Positions 17,078 through 26,365 of a DNA stretch of 64,000 nucleotides are shown here, piece after piece. Source of the stretch: Comamonas testosteroni (lineage in GTDB: Bacteria; Pseudomonadota; Gammaproteobacteria; Burkholderiales; Burkholderiaceae_C); NCBI RefSeq assembly GCF_014076415.1, contig NZ_CP043568.1, positions 1,860,001 through 1,924,000 of the forward strand. Reading direction: 5' to 3'. Under the pieces are notes generated by a model that ran no database searches, was not told where the DNA came from, and was given only the letters and a program-made list of their open reading frames with translations. Made by a program: the position numbers and the translations under genes. Every line of letters starts with the position of its first letter. The stretch's first letter is position 1.

Positions 17078-19376
17078 GGCTTGCTCCTTGCCGCTGCTTG
17101 TCGCGCAATGCAGCCAGCACTTTTTCCGGGGTGAGGGGCAGATCGGTGATGCGCACGCCAATCGCGTCATAGACGGCGTTGGCTATGGCTGGTGCGCCGG
17201 GCAGGATGGCTGTTTCGCTGGCACCCTTGGCGCCATAGGGGCCGTTGGGATCGTTGGATTCCACAAGGCCGCCGCGCAGCATGGGAACCGCATTGGCGGT
17301 GGCCATGTTGTAGTCCGCGAAATTGCCGTTCGCCAGGCGCCCGCCCTCGTAGTGCAACTGCTCATACAGCGTCCAGCCGATGGCCTGAACAGTGGCGCCG
17401 TTGGTCTGGCCGTGAATTGCAATGGGGTTGAGCGCCTTGCCGCAGTCGTCGGCGACATAGCTGTCGATGATGCTGACCTGGCCGGTCTCGATATCCACTT
17501 CGACTTCAACGGCCTGGGCAGCGTAGGAGTAGGCAGCGGCGATATTGCCGTAGAGCTTGTCGTCATGCATGACGGTCTTGGGGTCCCAGGTTCCGGTGAC
17601 CTGGATGCCACCTCCGCCATGGCGCCAGATATGCTGGCGTGCCAGCTCGGCCACGGTGCTGCGGCGTTCAGGCTCCGCGCTCACATAGACGGCACCGCCT
17701 TCCAGCGTCAGCGCATCGGGCGGTGCACCCAGGCGCTCGGCAGCCAGGCTCAGCAACTCGTGCCGCGCCTTGCGCGCGGCGATGATGGCCGCGTTGCCGC
17801 CCGACATGGTGACGCGTGAAGCCAGAGTGCCCACGGCCACCGGAGAGACATCGGTGTCGGGCGCAAGCACATGAATATCGGCCAGAGGCAGGTCCAGTTC
17901 ATGGGACACGATCTGGCTGAGCATGGTGCTCGCCCCCTGACCCATATCGCATTCACCGCTGATGAGGAAGACTCGACCGTCTTCGTTGATCTTGATGACC
18001 AGCGTCGATCCATCCCAGTTGCCGATGGTGCGGTTGCCGCTCACATGCATGGCCGCTGCCATGCCAACGCCGCGGCGCTTGATACCAATGGCCTTGACGC
18101 GTTGGCGTTTGCTTGCCCACCCTATGGCCTCGGTTGCCATGTCTATGCACTCCAGCAGTCCTGTGCTGCCGATATGCCAGCCGTGAATCGAGACATCACC
18201 GGCCTTGAGCGCGTTGATCTTGTGCACCTGCACCGGGTCCAGGCCCAGTTTCTCCGCCATGGTGTGGATATGGCTGTTGAGCGCAAACTGCATCTGCGTT
18301 CCGCCAAAGCCCCGGAAGGCACCGCGTGGCGGATTGTTGGTGTAGTACAGCGTCGCTTCAGAACGCACATTCGGATTGCGGTGCATGTTGTCGCTGCGCA
18401 TGGCACTGACGTGCATCACATCACCGGCAAGGCCTGCATATGCACCGCATTCGGCAATGATGCGAACCTGCTTGGCGATAATGCGGCCGTCCTTGAGCAT
18501 GCCCAGCTTGAGGGTGATGCGCTCGGGCACGCTGGCACATGCGGCCTGGAAGTCCTCCAGGCGGTTGTTGACCAGTCGCACCGGCCGTTGTGTATGCAGG
18601 GCCAGCAGGCCGGCAAGCAACTGGTTGTCGTCTTCCACGATCTTGCCGCCGAAGCCGCCACCGGTCGCCGCCTGCACCACGCGCACGCGGGAAATGGGCA
18701 GACCGAGGGTCATGGCCACCTGCATGCGCACCAGATTCACTGCCTGGGTCGAGGTATAGAGCACAAGCCGGCCATCGGGGTCCAGCGAGGCCACCGTGGC
18801 CATGGGCTCCATATAGCCGGGGTATTGAGAGTGCGTGGTGTAAGTGGCTTCGTGGATCAGATCTGCGGCGGCAAAACCTGCCTCCACGTCACCGCGCTCG
18901 AACTGGATATGCTGGGCCACATTGTTGCGCCCAGGATGGATGCCGAAGGCCTCTTCGTCCATGGCTTCCTCGGGCGTCAGAATGGCGGGCAGTTCTTCGT
19001 ATTCCACCCGAATCAGATCCAGCGCGTCGCGTGCGATCTCATCGGAAACAGCGGCCACTGCGGCTACCTCTTCGCCGCAATAACGCACCACACCTTTGGC
19101 GAGGACGGCACGTTCCTTGTGATGTGCCCCCCAGAGATTGGCGGGTGCATCCTCGCCGGTCAGAACCGCCTTGACGCCAGGCAGCGCGCGCGCCTCGGTG
19201 GTGTCTATGCGAGTGATGCGCGCATGCGGGTAAGGGCTGCGCAGAACCTTGCCATGCAGCATGCCGGCAAGCTTGAGATCTCCTGCGTAGATGGCCCGGC
19301 CCAGCACCTTTGCCTTGGCCGTCACCTGTGGAGTGTCCATGCCCAGCGTGGATCGAGATGAAAGAGCAGATGTCAT
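17070..19376 (-). CDS. Molybdenum hydroxylase large subunit (CoxL family, not a CO-type active site)
   Basis: 768 residues. It binds the molybdopterin cytosine dinucleotide cofactor. Conserved GGGFGGK lies at ~238-244 and the C-terminal KGASETA supplies the catalytic glutamate. The active-site loop reads PPRGAFRGFGG (~350). True form I CO dehydrogenases carry AYRCSFR with the Cu-binding cysteine, and form II carry AYRGAGR. This enzyme has neither, so it more probably hydroxylates an aromatic, N-heterocyclic or aldehyde substrate with water as oxygen donor. It is the first enzyme gene of the operon, 115 bp after the Bug receptor gene. The substrate cannot be read from the sequence. Confidence 0.92.
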   Translation of the reverse strand: MTSALSSRSTLGMDTPQVTAKAKVLGRAIYAGDLKLAGMLHGKVLRSPYPHARITRIDTTEARALPGVKAVLTGEDAPANLWGAHHKERAVLAKGVVRYCGEEVAAVAAVSDEIARDALDLIRVEYEELPAILTPEEAMDEEAFGIHPGRNNVAQHIQFERGDVEAGFAAADLIHEATYTTHSQYPGYMEPMATVASLDPDGRLVLYTSTQAVNLVRMQVAMTLGLPISRVRVVQAATGGGFGGKIVEDDNQLLAGLLALHTQRPVRLVNNRLEDFQAACASVPERITLKLGMLKDGRIIAKQVRIIAECGAYAGLAGDVMHVSAMRSDNMHRNPNVRSEATLYYTNNPPRGAFRGFGGTQMQFALNSHIHTMAEKLGLDPVQVHKINALKAGDVSIHGWHIGSTGLLECIDMATEAIGWASKRQRVKAIGIKRRGVGMAAAMHVSGNRTIGNWDGSTLVIKINEDGRVFLISGECDMGQGASTMLSQIVSHELDLPLADIHVLAPDTDVSPVAVGTLASRVTMSGGNAAIIAARKARHELLSLAAERLGAPPDALTLEGGAVYVSAEPERRSTVAELARQHIWRHGGGGIQVTGTWDPKTVMHDDKLYGNIAAAYSYAAQAVEVEVDIETGQVSIIDSYVADDCGKALNPIAIHGQTNGATVQAIGWTLYEQLHYEGGRLANGNFADYNMATANAVPMLRGGLVESNDPNGPYGAKGASETAILPGAPAIANAVYDAIGVRITDLPLTPEKVLAALRDKQRQGASHA

Positions 19377-19491
19377 ATCCGTACCTCGCGGCAGAAGACC
19401 CGGGTCGCTGCGGACCACGGGCTTGTGCCACGTCAGTCATATAGAGGTCAGTTCGAATCGCCCAGGCCTGTGCCTGCGCGATTCATCGCTT

Positions 19492-20475
19492 TCACTCGGC
19501 CACGATGCCGAGTTCCTTGATGGCCTTGCCCATCACCATGTACTCGCGCTGATTGAGATCGCTGAGCACCTTGGGAGAGCCGCCGGCTGGCAGGGCTCCG
19601 AAGACGGCGAGCTTTTCCACGACTTCGGGCTCTCGCAAAATGGCATTGAGGTGCTCGTTGAGCAGATTGATCACCGCGGCCGGAGTCTTTTTCGGCGCGA
19701 AGAAGCCGTTCCAGGCACTGACCACCACCTCCCTGTAGCCCAGCTCGGTCAATGTCGGCACGGCAGGTGCAAGCGATGAGCGCCTGGTATCGCCGATGGC
19801 CAGCGCCACCAGCTTGCCGGAGTCCAGATACTGGCGCACGGGGCCGAAAGTGACCCATGCAGTATCGACATGGCCGGCCACGACATCGGTCACCGAGGGG
19901 CCGACGCCGCGGTATGGAACATGGGACAGCTTGACGCCAGCGGCCTTGTTCAGCCATTCGCCGGCGATGTGCATGGGCGAGCCGGCGCCCGGACTGGCAT
20001 AGGAGACGGTGGCCCCACTCTTGGCTCTTGCAATGAGCTCGGGCAGAGTTTTGACACCGAGCTTGGGGCTCGTGACCAGCACCAGGGGCTGGGTGGCGGT
20101 GTTGATGATGGCTTCGTAACCGTTGAGTACGTCGTAGTCTGCAGCGCCCGACAGCTTCATGACCAGGGGGGCGGTGGTGAAGGGGTTGGGAGTGAACAGC
20201 AATGTGTAGCCATCGGCGCGTGCACGCCCCACCATGCCGTTGCCTATCGCACCGCCAGCACCTGGGCGGTTGTCAATCAGCACGGTCTGCTTGAGTCTGT
20301 GACTGAGCTTGTCGGCAAAGAGGCGGGCGATTGCATCGGTATCTCCGCCTGGCGGGTAGGACACGATCACCGTGATGGGCTTGTGAGGATAGGGTTCTTC
20401 GGCAAGCACCGGCTGCGCAAGCAGCGTGCCGCAGGCAAGAGCAGTAAAGCAAAACTGGCGTCGATCAACTGACAT
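19492..20475 (-). CDS. Bug-type extracytoplasmic solute receptor (TctC family)
   Basis: 327 residues. The start carries an RR motif (MSVDRRQF) and a signal peptide ending VLAEE (~26). The mature protein begins YPHKPITVIVSYPPGGDTD and has the family signatures DNRPGAGG and YASPGAGSPMHIAGEWL. Bug proteins are very abundant in Burkholderiales and bind carboxylates, amino acids or aromatic acids in the periplasm. No TctA/TctB membrane partners are in the window, so this is an orphan receptor serving a remote transporter or sensing. As first gene of the hydroxylase operon it probably binds the pathway substrate. Confidence 0.92.
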   Translation of the reverse strand: MSVDRRQFCFTALACGTLLAQPVLAEEPYPHKPITVIVSYPPGGDTDAIARLFADKLSHRLKQTVLIDNRPGAGGAIGNGMVGRARADGYTLLFTPNPFTTAPLVMKLSGAADYDVLNGYEAIINTATQPLVLVTSPKLGVKTLPELIARAKSGATVSYASPGAGSPMHIAGEWLNKAAGVKLSHVPYRGVGPSVTDVVAGHVDTAWVTFGPVRQYLDSGKLVALAIGDTRRSSLAPAVPTLTELGYREVVVSAWNGFFAPKKTPAAVINLLNEHLNAILREPEVVEKLAVFGALPAGGSPKVLSDLNQREYMVMGKAIKELGIVAE

Positions 20476-20531
20476 GGTCGCCTCTCCTTGGGCCGTGGGT
20501 ATAAATCTCACACGCAACCTTTGATGATTCA

Positions 20532-20650
20532 GTAGTGAAACAATGGATCGCAAAAGAAACAATGAATGAAGTTATACGCCTATGGTTGATTGATCAAATT
20601 GCTGTTTTCACTATTGACATTGGATTTTGTTAATTCAGATGAAACAATGG
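20532..20650. promoter_or_regulatory. Divergent control region with repeated GAAACAATG and TAGTGAAA/TTTCACTA
   Basis: Between the Bug receptor and marR start codons the 9-mer GAAACAATG occurs at 20537-20545, 20556-20564 and 20641-20649. TAGTGAAA (20533-20540) has an inverted match TTTCACTA (20606-20613). The region is AT-rich compared with its surroundings. MarR proteins usually bind short palindromes in such divergent promoters, so these are candidate operators for both genes. This is inference from position and pattern. Confidence 0.45.
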
Positions 20651-21178
20651 CGCATGAACAAGAAAACATGTGAAACGCCCTGGTCGCACTTGAACGCGCA
20701 AGGTGATGGGCTGACGGTGGACGACTTCATCACCACATTGATGAGCCAGGTGGGCAATGCTCTGCGGCGCACCATTACCGTTCCCTACGCCGAGAAACAC
20801 GATCTGACGGTCTCGGAGTGGCGCTTGCTGGCCTTGATTGCCCACGCCAGACGGCTGGCCTTCTCGGATCTGGTCATTCAGTCCACCTCGGACAAAGCCT
20901 TGGTGAGCCGCGCTCTCAAGCGGCTGCAAGCCAAAGGCCTGGTGGATCTGCAGGGTGAAGGCAACACGCCGCGCAAAAAGATTTTTTGTCAGGTCACCGA
21001 ACAGGGCGAGGCCCTGCATGCGCAGGTCATGCCCTTGGCGCGTGCCAGCCAGGCTGCTGCCATTCGGGCATTGCCTGAAGATGAGCGCAATGCCATGTAC
21101 AACGCGCTGATGCGCTTGCGTGCACATTGCGAGAGAGCAGGCGCTTTGTGCGGCGAGGATGAAGCAGGTCTGGAATAG
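20639..21178 (+). CDS. MarR-family transcriptional regulator
   Basis: About 179 residues from ATG 20639; ATG 20654 and TTG 20627 are alternatives, and none has a strong ribosome site. The winged-helix core is clear: LTVSEWRLLALIAHARRLAFSDLV, then STSDKALVSRALKRLQAKGLV (recognition helix), then the wing TPRKKIFCQVTEQG. It is divergent from the Bug-hydroxylase-porin operon with ~160 bp between start codons, the usual arrangement for a repressor released by a pathway substrate. Control of that operon is inferred. Confidence 0.9.
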   Translation: MKQWRMNKKTCETPWSHLNAQGDGLTVDDFITTLMSQVGNALRRTITVPYAEKHDLTVSEWRLLALIAHARRLAFSDLVIQSTSDKALVSRALKRLQAKGLVDLQGEGNTPRKKIFCQVTEQGEALHAQVMPLARASQAAAIRALPEDERNAMYNALMRLRAHCERAGALCGEDEAGLE

Positions 21179-21360
21179 TTCCTGATGCCCTGTGTTGGAT
21201 AGCTGCCTGGATGCTGTTGCAACACATATAGACGCACGAATTTCCGCGTTCTGCAGGCGGGGTCATCTGCACATTACATGTGCTTCGCCGGTTGATGCGC
21301 CATTTTGAGAATGAGGGCTGGGGCCAGCAACCTCCAAAGCCGTGGCCGGGTGTCACAGGC

Positions 21361-21558
21361 TCACACTTTCTCGCCAGGCCTCCGAGGTCGCTCGTCATCG
21401 TCCTCGGATAGGTCTAGCAAGACTGCAGCGCCCGGCGAGATCCGGATCTGCCATGGCAGGATGCACTCTCGCAGATATCTGCCTTCTTGCTCATGGATGA
21501 AGGCAGGCCCTATGCAATGGGCCAAGCAAGGCATGGGCTCCTGCCAGCCATGCACCAT
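21361..21558 (-). CDS. Possible small hypothetical protein
   Basis: An open frame of 65 residues in the 480-bp gap between marR and the monooxygenase gene. It begins MVHGWQEPMPCLAH and ends with an acidic-then-basic tail (LSEDDDERPRRPGEKV). No family is recognised and no ribosome site stands out. The residue mix is protein-like rather than shadow-like, which is the only support. The rest of the gap shows nothing recognisable. Confidence 0.3.
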   Translation of the reverse strand: MVHGWQEPMPCLAHCIGPAFIHEQEGRYLRECILPWQIRISPGAAVLLDLSEDDDERPRRPGEKV

Positions 21559-21660
21559 GCTTTGCGCCAGGTGCCGACAGCGCCACCATGCCCGCTCAAG
21601 ACAGAACCATCACCCCCCGGAGGCGCTGCGCAGGGCAACACTGCCGGGGTGTACTGTCGT

Positions 21661-22833
21661 TTAGATAGAGCAGGCAACCGGCTCTGCCGTCAAAGCAACT
21701 TGCCACGCGTCATAGCCATAGACCCAGTCGGCATTGCCTCCGGCACGCAGCCAGTTATTGCCCCGCGAGCCGATCTGGATCTGACTGGTGCGCTGCTTGC
21801 GCATGGCCTCGTAGTTCTGCAAGGCTTGCGCAACGCCTTCGGCATCCTGCACCGCATCAAGATTGCGGGCCAGTACCACGGCGTCCTCGATCGCCATGCC
21901 GGCACCCTGGGCCATGAACGGCATCATGGGATGGCAGGCATCTCCGAGCAGCGACACTCGCCCCTGCGACCAGTGCGGCAGCGGGTCGCGCTCATACAGT
22001 GCCGTCTTCAGTACGCTGTCACACGCTTCCAGCAAGGCCCGTGCATGTGGATGGAAGCCTGCATAAAAGCCGCGCAGTTCGGTCACGCTGCCCTCGGTGG
22101 TCCAGGATTCCTCATGCCAGGACTCCTGCGCCGTGGTGGCGAAGATGAAGGTGTCGCGGCCCTGATTGAGCGGAAAGGTCACGATCTGGCTGTCCGGAGT
22201 CGGCCCCCACCATTTGGTGAAGGCCCCGATATCGGGAACATGGCGCACGCGCTCGGTGGGCACCACGGTGCGAAACGCCACCACACCGGTAAAGCGCGGG
22301 CTCTCTGCGCCAAACAGGGATGTGCGTACCACCGAATGAATTCCGTCCGAGCCTATCAGCGCATCCAGTCCATCGATTCGTGCGCCGTCGGAAAATTCCA
22401 CGGCAACACCGGCATCGGTTTGCACAATCCGGTTGACGCGTTTGGCGAACTCCACCTGCTCGTGGGGAAAGGCATCGGCCAGCGCGGCCAGCAGGTCGGC
22501 ACGATGGATGGTGAGTTGGGGCGCACCGTATTGACGCTCGGCCTCATTGCCCATGGTCAGGCGCGATGTTTCCTCGCCGTTGTCCCAGGTACGGCTGATA
22601 CGGTGCGTCGGGCGGGCGGCCGAAGCCCGTACGGCAGCTGCAATGCTGTCGCCCAGTCCGTCTAGCGCGCGTACAGCATTGGGCGTCAGATTGATGTCGG
22701 CGCCCACGCGCAGGTATTGCCGGCTCTGCTCGAACACCGTCACCTCGTGTCCGTTGCGGTGCAGCGCGTTGGCGGCGGCCAGGCCACCAATGCCGCCGCC
22801 CACAATGCCTATTTTCAATCGTGTCTTGGACAT
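21661..22833 (-). CDS. FAD-dependent aromatic monooxygenase, NicC/salicylate hydroxylase-like
   Basis: 390 residues. The N-terminal Rossmann motif GIVGGGIGGLAAANAL binds FAD. The second FAD motif GDACHPMMPFMAQGAGMAIEDA (~290-310) is typical of class A flavoprotein hydroxylases. The C-terminal WVYGYDAW resembles the end of 6-hydroxynicotinate 3-monooxygenase (NicC) as I remember it. It uses NAD(P)H and oxygen to hydroxylate an aromatic ring, often with decarboxylation. It is divergent from an AraC regulator (143 bp gap). A molybdenum hydroxylase followed by a NicC-like enzyme is the chemistry of N-heteroaromatic acid breakdown, but substrate assignment is inference. The start at 22833 matches the beginning of the Rossmann fold; an upstream in-frame ATG at 22914 is less likely. 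Confidence 0.85.
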   Translation of the reverse strand: MSKTRLKIGIVGGGIGGLAAANALHRNGHEVTVFEQSRQYLRVGADINLTPNAVRALDGLGDSIAAAVRASAARPTHRISRTWDNGEETSRLTMGNEAERQYGAPQLTIHRADLLAALADAFPHEQVEFAKRVNRIVQTDAGVAVEFSDGARIDGLDALIGSDGIHSVVRTSLFGAESPRFTGVVAFRTVVPTERVRHVPDIGAFTKWWGPTPDSQIVTFPLNQGRDTFIFATTAQESWHEESWTTEGSVTELRGFYAGFHPHARALLEACDSVLKTALYERDPLPHWSQGRVSLLGDACHPMMPFMAQGAGMAIEDAVVLARNLDAVQDAEGVAQALQNYEAMRKQRTSQIQIGSRGNNWLRAGGNADWVYGYDAWQVALTAEPVACSI

Positions 22834-22976
22834 TTTTGCTCCTTGATATCGGTATGGTTTGCGCGTTCCGGGCTGCGCTGGCAGCCCGCTTGCGGTGCCA
22901 GCCAGTGTCGACAAGGCCGCCTGTCACGTGAAGCGCAAAGCATCCATAAAATGGCACAAATCGTCCGGAATCCTCC

Positions 22977-23948
22977 ATGAAGCAAAGCAGCGATCATTTA
23001 AGCGACGTGCTGGCCATCTGCCGAGCCGAGCGCGCGGTGACGGCCAGCTTTTCATTGGGTGAGCCTTGGGCGCTGGCGTCCGAGGGAGTGCCGGGGACCA
23101 TGATCCGCATCGCCCAGGGGCAGCCGTACTGGCTTCAAGTACAAGGCCAGTCACCGTTGCAGGTCTTGCCTGGCGATCTGGTGGTGCTGCCGCTGGGCAG
23201 TCCGCACGTAATTGCGTCGGACCTCGCGCTGGCTCCGGTTCCGTTCGCACGCATGATCGAACGCTTCGCCCAGGGTCCGAAGGACGAGAATCCTCTGACG
23301 TTCGAGCATGGCGGAGTCGGGTGCCAGACCCGCATCGATTCGGTGCTGCTCTGGATATCGGCCTACTGCCGGCACACCATATTGACCTTGCTGCCGCCGC
23401 TGTTGCATATACCGGCAGCGCAGGCCGCCCCACCGGCCATGCTGGGCAGCATGCTGCAGGCTCTGATAGAGGACTCGCTGGCGCGACGCGCCGGCTGGCG
23501 TCTGGCCGCCGCGCGCCTGGGGGAGTTGGTCCTGATCCACGTGCTCAGCAACCATTTCGCCGCACAGCAGCAGTGCGGTCAAGGCTGGGTGCGCGGCCTG
23601 GCCGATGTGCAGATTGCCAGGGCCATGGCCGCCATCCACGGCCGCCCCAGCCATGGCTGGACCTTGCAGGCCCTGGCCAGGGAGGCTGCCATGTCGCGCT
23701 CGCTCTTTGCCGAAAAATTCAAGGCGCTGGTTGGAGAATCGCCCATGGCCTATCTGCAGCAGCAGCGTATGGCCCATGCCGCCCAGCAACTGGAATCGGG
23801 TTTGCCGCTGGCCCAGATCGCCGAGGATTGCGGCTACGAGTCAGAGCGCGTTTTTGCCCGCGCCTTCAAGCGCTGGTGCGGCCTGCCGCCGCGCGCCTAT
23901 CAGCGCAGCACCAAGGCGCTCAGAAACGAATTTGCTGCGCTGAAATGA
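22977..23948 (+). CDS. AraC-family regulator with cupin-type sensor domain
   Basis: 323 residues. The N-terminal ~200 residues form an AraC-binding cupin-like domain (GMIRIAQGQPYWLQ style, with LPGDLVVLPLGSPHVI). The C-terminal ~100 residues hold two helix-turn-helix motifs: WTLQALAREAAMSRSLFAEKF and LAQIAEDCGYESERVFARAFKR, followed by the conserved PPRAYQR. It is divergent from the FAD monooxygenase gene and probably regulates it. Many members of this cupin_6 subgroup control oxidoreductase genes. Confidence 0.9.
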   Translation: MKQSSDHLSDVLAICRAERAVTASFSLGEPWALASEGVPGTMIRIAQGQPYWLQVQGQSPLQVLPGDLVVLPLGSPHVIASDLALAPVPFARMIERFAQGPKDENPLTFEHGGVGCQTRIDSVLLWISAYCRHTILTLLPPLLHIPAAQAAPPAMLGSMLQALIEDSLARRAGWRLAAARLGELVLIHVLSNHFAAQQQCGQGWVRGLADVQIARAMAAIHGRPSHGWTLQALAREAAMSRSLFAEKFKALVGESPMAYLQQQRMAHAAQQLESGLPLAQIAEDCGYESERVFARAFKRWCGLPPRAYQRSTKALRNEFAALK

Positions 23949-24094
23949 GATCCTCCAGCCGCTTGGGTTGGGTACCTCAATCAAGCGCAAGCTGCCTCGC
24001 CAGCTGACCTCGCAAACTGAAGCGCAGGTGTCTTTGACTCCTTAACCTCGGATCTCATAGTGGCGGCTGGACATTGTTCGCATTGCCTGCCCGT

Positions 24095-26281
24095 TCAGTA
24101 ACGATAGGTGGCAGTCAGCAGAAAGTTGCGGCGTTCGCCGTAGAAGCAGTCGCCGCGCGACAGGCATTGGGTGATCACCACCTTGTCGCCGATATTGTTC
24201 GCATGCAGGGCAAGGCGCCAGTCGCCGGCGTCATAGGCCACCATCGCGTCGGCCAGCAGGGATGAGGGCGTGTCGATGGCAGAGGTGCCGCTCCACTGCG
24301 GTCCGAGATAGCGCAGGCCCGCGCCAACGCTCCAGCCGCCGCGGCCCTGGGCCGCAAAGCGGTGCATCAGCCAACTGGAGGCCATATGGCGCGATACCGA
24401 GGCCACGCGCTGCCCCTGATCGCCAGCGTTGCTGCGGCTGATTTTTGCGTCGGTATAGGCGTAGGCCAGCGTCCAGTCCCAGTTTCTGGCCAGGCTGGCG
24501 ATCAGCTCGGCTTCAAAGCCCTGGGTTTTGACCTCGCCCAGCTGCAAGCTGTTGAGCGGGTTGCCTGGGTCATTGGTCTTGCGATTCTGCTCGCGCAGGC
24601 CGTATACCGCGGCATAGCCAGAGATGCCTTTACCCTCGGGAATCCATTTGACGCCGGCTTCCAACTGCTTGCCGCGCTGGGGCTTGAACGGTGTGCCGTA
24701 GAAGTCCACGCCGCCCAGTGGCTGGAAGGACTCTGTGTAGCTGACATAGGGAGCCCAGCCGCCACCGGCCTGATAGGTCACACCCAGGCGCTTGGTGGTG
24801 GCAGAGTCGTCGGCAGCCGCTGCCGGGCGACCTTCGGTCTCGGTTTTGGCCTTGTCGTGACGCAGTCCCACCGTCGCGGTCCAGGGGCCCCAGCGCAACT
24901 GGTCTTGCAGATAGAAGCCGAGCTGGCGCTGTGCCACGTTGGGCGCACGTACCAACTGGGAGGCCGAGGGCGGCGTGAACGTGCCATACACGGGGTTGTA
25001 GACATCCAGGGCTGTGCCTGGTCCGCGCCAGTTGGACTGGTTGCTGGTGTTGCGCTGCCAGTCCATGCCGGCCAGCAGCTGGTGTTGCACCTCACCGGTC
25101 TGCAGCAGGCCTTCGAGCTGAGTGTCCACCAGCAGCATGCGTCCGCCGTTGATCTGCCATACGGCATCGCGCTGTACGGTGCGACCGTTGGCGTCAAACA
25201 CCGGGCGTGCAGGGCGGCCGGTGGCTGCATTGGCGGCAAAGCTGGTGTAGAGGGTACGGTAGTCGACTTCGCTGATGGTGCGGCGCAGGTTCTGGCGCAG
25301 TGTCCATTCAGGGCTCAGACGATGGCTGAACAGATAGCCAAAGGACTTGTTTTCGGAGTCGTACTTGTCCCAGCCCGGTTCGCTGATAAAGGTGTTTGTC
25401 GGAATCTGCCCATAGGGGCTGGGCAGGCGCGTGCCCTGCCAGGGAAAGAACTGGGTGATGGAGCCGCTCTTGTCCTTTTGGTACAGGGCTTGCAGCGTCA
25501 GCGAGGTATCGGTGCTGGGGCGATAGGTCAGCGAAGGCGCAATCACCACGCGGTCGTCCTTGACGTGATCGACCTGGGTGTTGCTGTCGCGGCCCACGGC
25601 CACAAGGCGATAGAGCCACTTGCCTTCCTCGTCCATGGCGCCCGTCATGTCGCTGGCAATCTGCTTGCGGCCGTGGCTGCCCAACTGTATCTGCACCTCA
25701 CGCAGGCGCTCGGCCTGGGGGCGTTTGCTGGTCAGGTTGAGCACACCGCCCACGCTGCCCTGGCCATAAAGCACGGAGGAGGGGCCGCGTAAAAATTCCA
25801 CGCGCTCCAGCGTATAGGGCTCGACCTTGATGTTGTTGTAGGTGCCGTAGGTGCGCAGCAGCCCGTCCTGGTACTGACTGACATCACCGCCGCGGGCCTT
25901 GAAAGAGTCCACGCGGTTGTCGAAATAGCTGGAATTGATGCCCGCCGTGTAGCGCGTGGTTTCGCGCAGGGTGGTCACGCCCTGGGCTTCGAACTGGTCG
26001 CGCGTGACTACGCTGATGGATTGCGGCGTTTCTATCAAGGGTGTATCTGTCTTGGTGGCCGAGAGCGCACGCCGGGCGACAAAGCCGCTGACCGGACCTG
26101 TGGCGGTTTCACCGGCCAGGCTGTCTTGCACGGTAACGGGAGCCAACATGACTTCGGCACTGCCGTCTGCGCTGGGCGTGGGAAGCGAGGTCTGTGCCTG
26201 AGTGCCCAGGCTCAGGCAGGCCAGGGCGCTGAGCAAGGCCAGCGATGGTCGGCTGGGTACGCCGGGGAATGGGTGGTTCAT
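24095..26281 (-). CDS. TonB-dependent siderophore receptor
   Basis: 728 residues. The signal peptide ends TQAQ (~30). The plug domain (~75-190) has TPQSISVVTRDQFEAQGV and the TonB-receptor motif ERVEFLRGPSSVLYGQGSVGGVLN. A 22-strand barrel follows, ending in ATYRY with a terminal aromatic residue. The GPSSVLYG box and FhuA/FpvA-like plug place it among ferric-siderophore receptors (TIGR01783 type). It is the last gene of the iron block on the minus strand, 84 bp after the DUF4198 gene. It probably imports a hydroxamate-type ferric complex, but the ligand is not deducible. Confidence 0.92.
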   Translation of the reverse strand: MNHPFPGVPSRPSLALLSALACLSLGTQAQTSLPTPSADGSAEVMLAPVTVQDSLAGETATGPVSGFVARRALSATKTDTPLIETPQSISVVTRDQFEAQGVTTLRETTRYTAGINSSYFDNRVDSFKARGGDVSQYQDGLLRTYGTYNNIKVEPYTLERVEFLRGPSSVLYGQGSVGGVLNLTSKRPQAERLREVQIQLGSHGRKQIASDMTGAMDEEGKWLYRLVAVGRDSNTQVDHVKDDRVVIAPSLTYRPSTDTSLTLQALYQKDKSGSITQFFPWQGTRLPSPYGQIPTNTFISEPGWDKYDSENKSFGYLFSHRLSPEWTLRQNLRRTISEVDYRTLYTSFAANAATGRPARPVFDANGRTVQRDAVWQINGGRMLLVDTQLEGLLQTGEVQHQLLAGMDWQRNTSNQSNWRGPGTALDVYNPVYGTFTPPSASQLVRAPNVAQRQLGFYLQDQLRWGPWTATVGLRHDKAKTETEGRPAAAADDSATTKRLGVTYQAGGGWAPYVSYTESFQPLGGVDFYGTPFKPQRGKQLEAGVKWIPEGKGISGYAAVYGLREQNRKTNDPGNPLNSLQLGEVKTQGFEAELIASLARNWDWTLAYAYTDAKISRSNAGDQGQRVASVSRHMASSWLMHRFAAQGRGGWSVGAGLRYLGPQWSGTSAIDTPSSLLADAMVAYDAGDWRLALHANNIGDKVVITQCLSRGDCFYGERRNFLLTATYRY

Positions 26282-26365
26282 GGTGTTGTTGTCAAATAGA
26301 TGGCCACGGGCAATGACCACCAGGGGTGGTCGAAGCGGTTGCTGGAGTGAATTGGCGGCTCTGTG

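Noticed and set aside
17070..19376. Genuine aerobic CO dehydrogenase
   Set aside because: The active-site loop lacks the AYRCSFR motif with the Cu-binding cysteine, although coxG and the subunit order resemble a cox cluster.
23066..24007. 313-codon plus-strand frame overlapping the AraC regulator
   Set aside because: The overlapping frame at 22977 has a complete AraC fold; this one has none.
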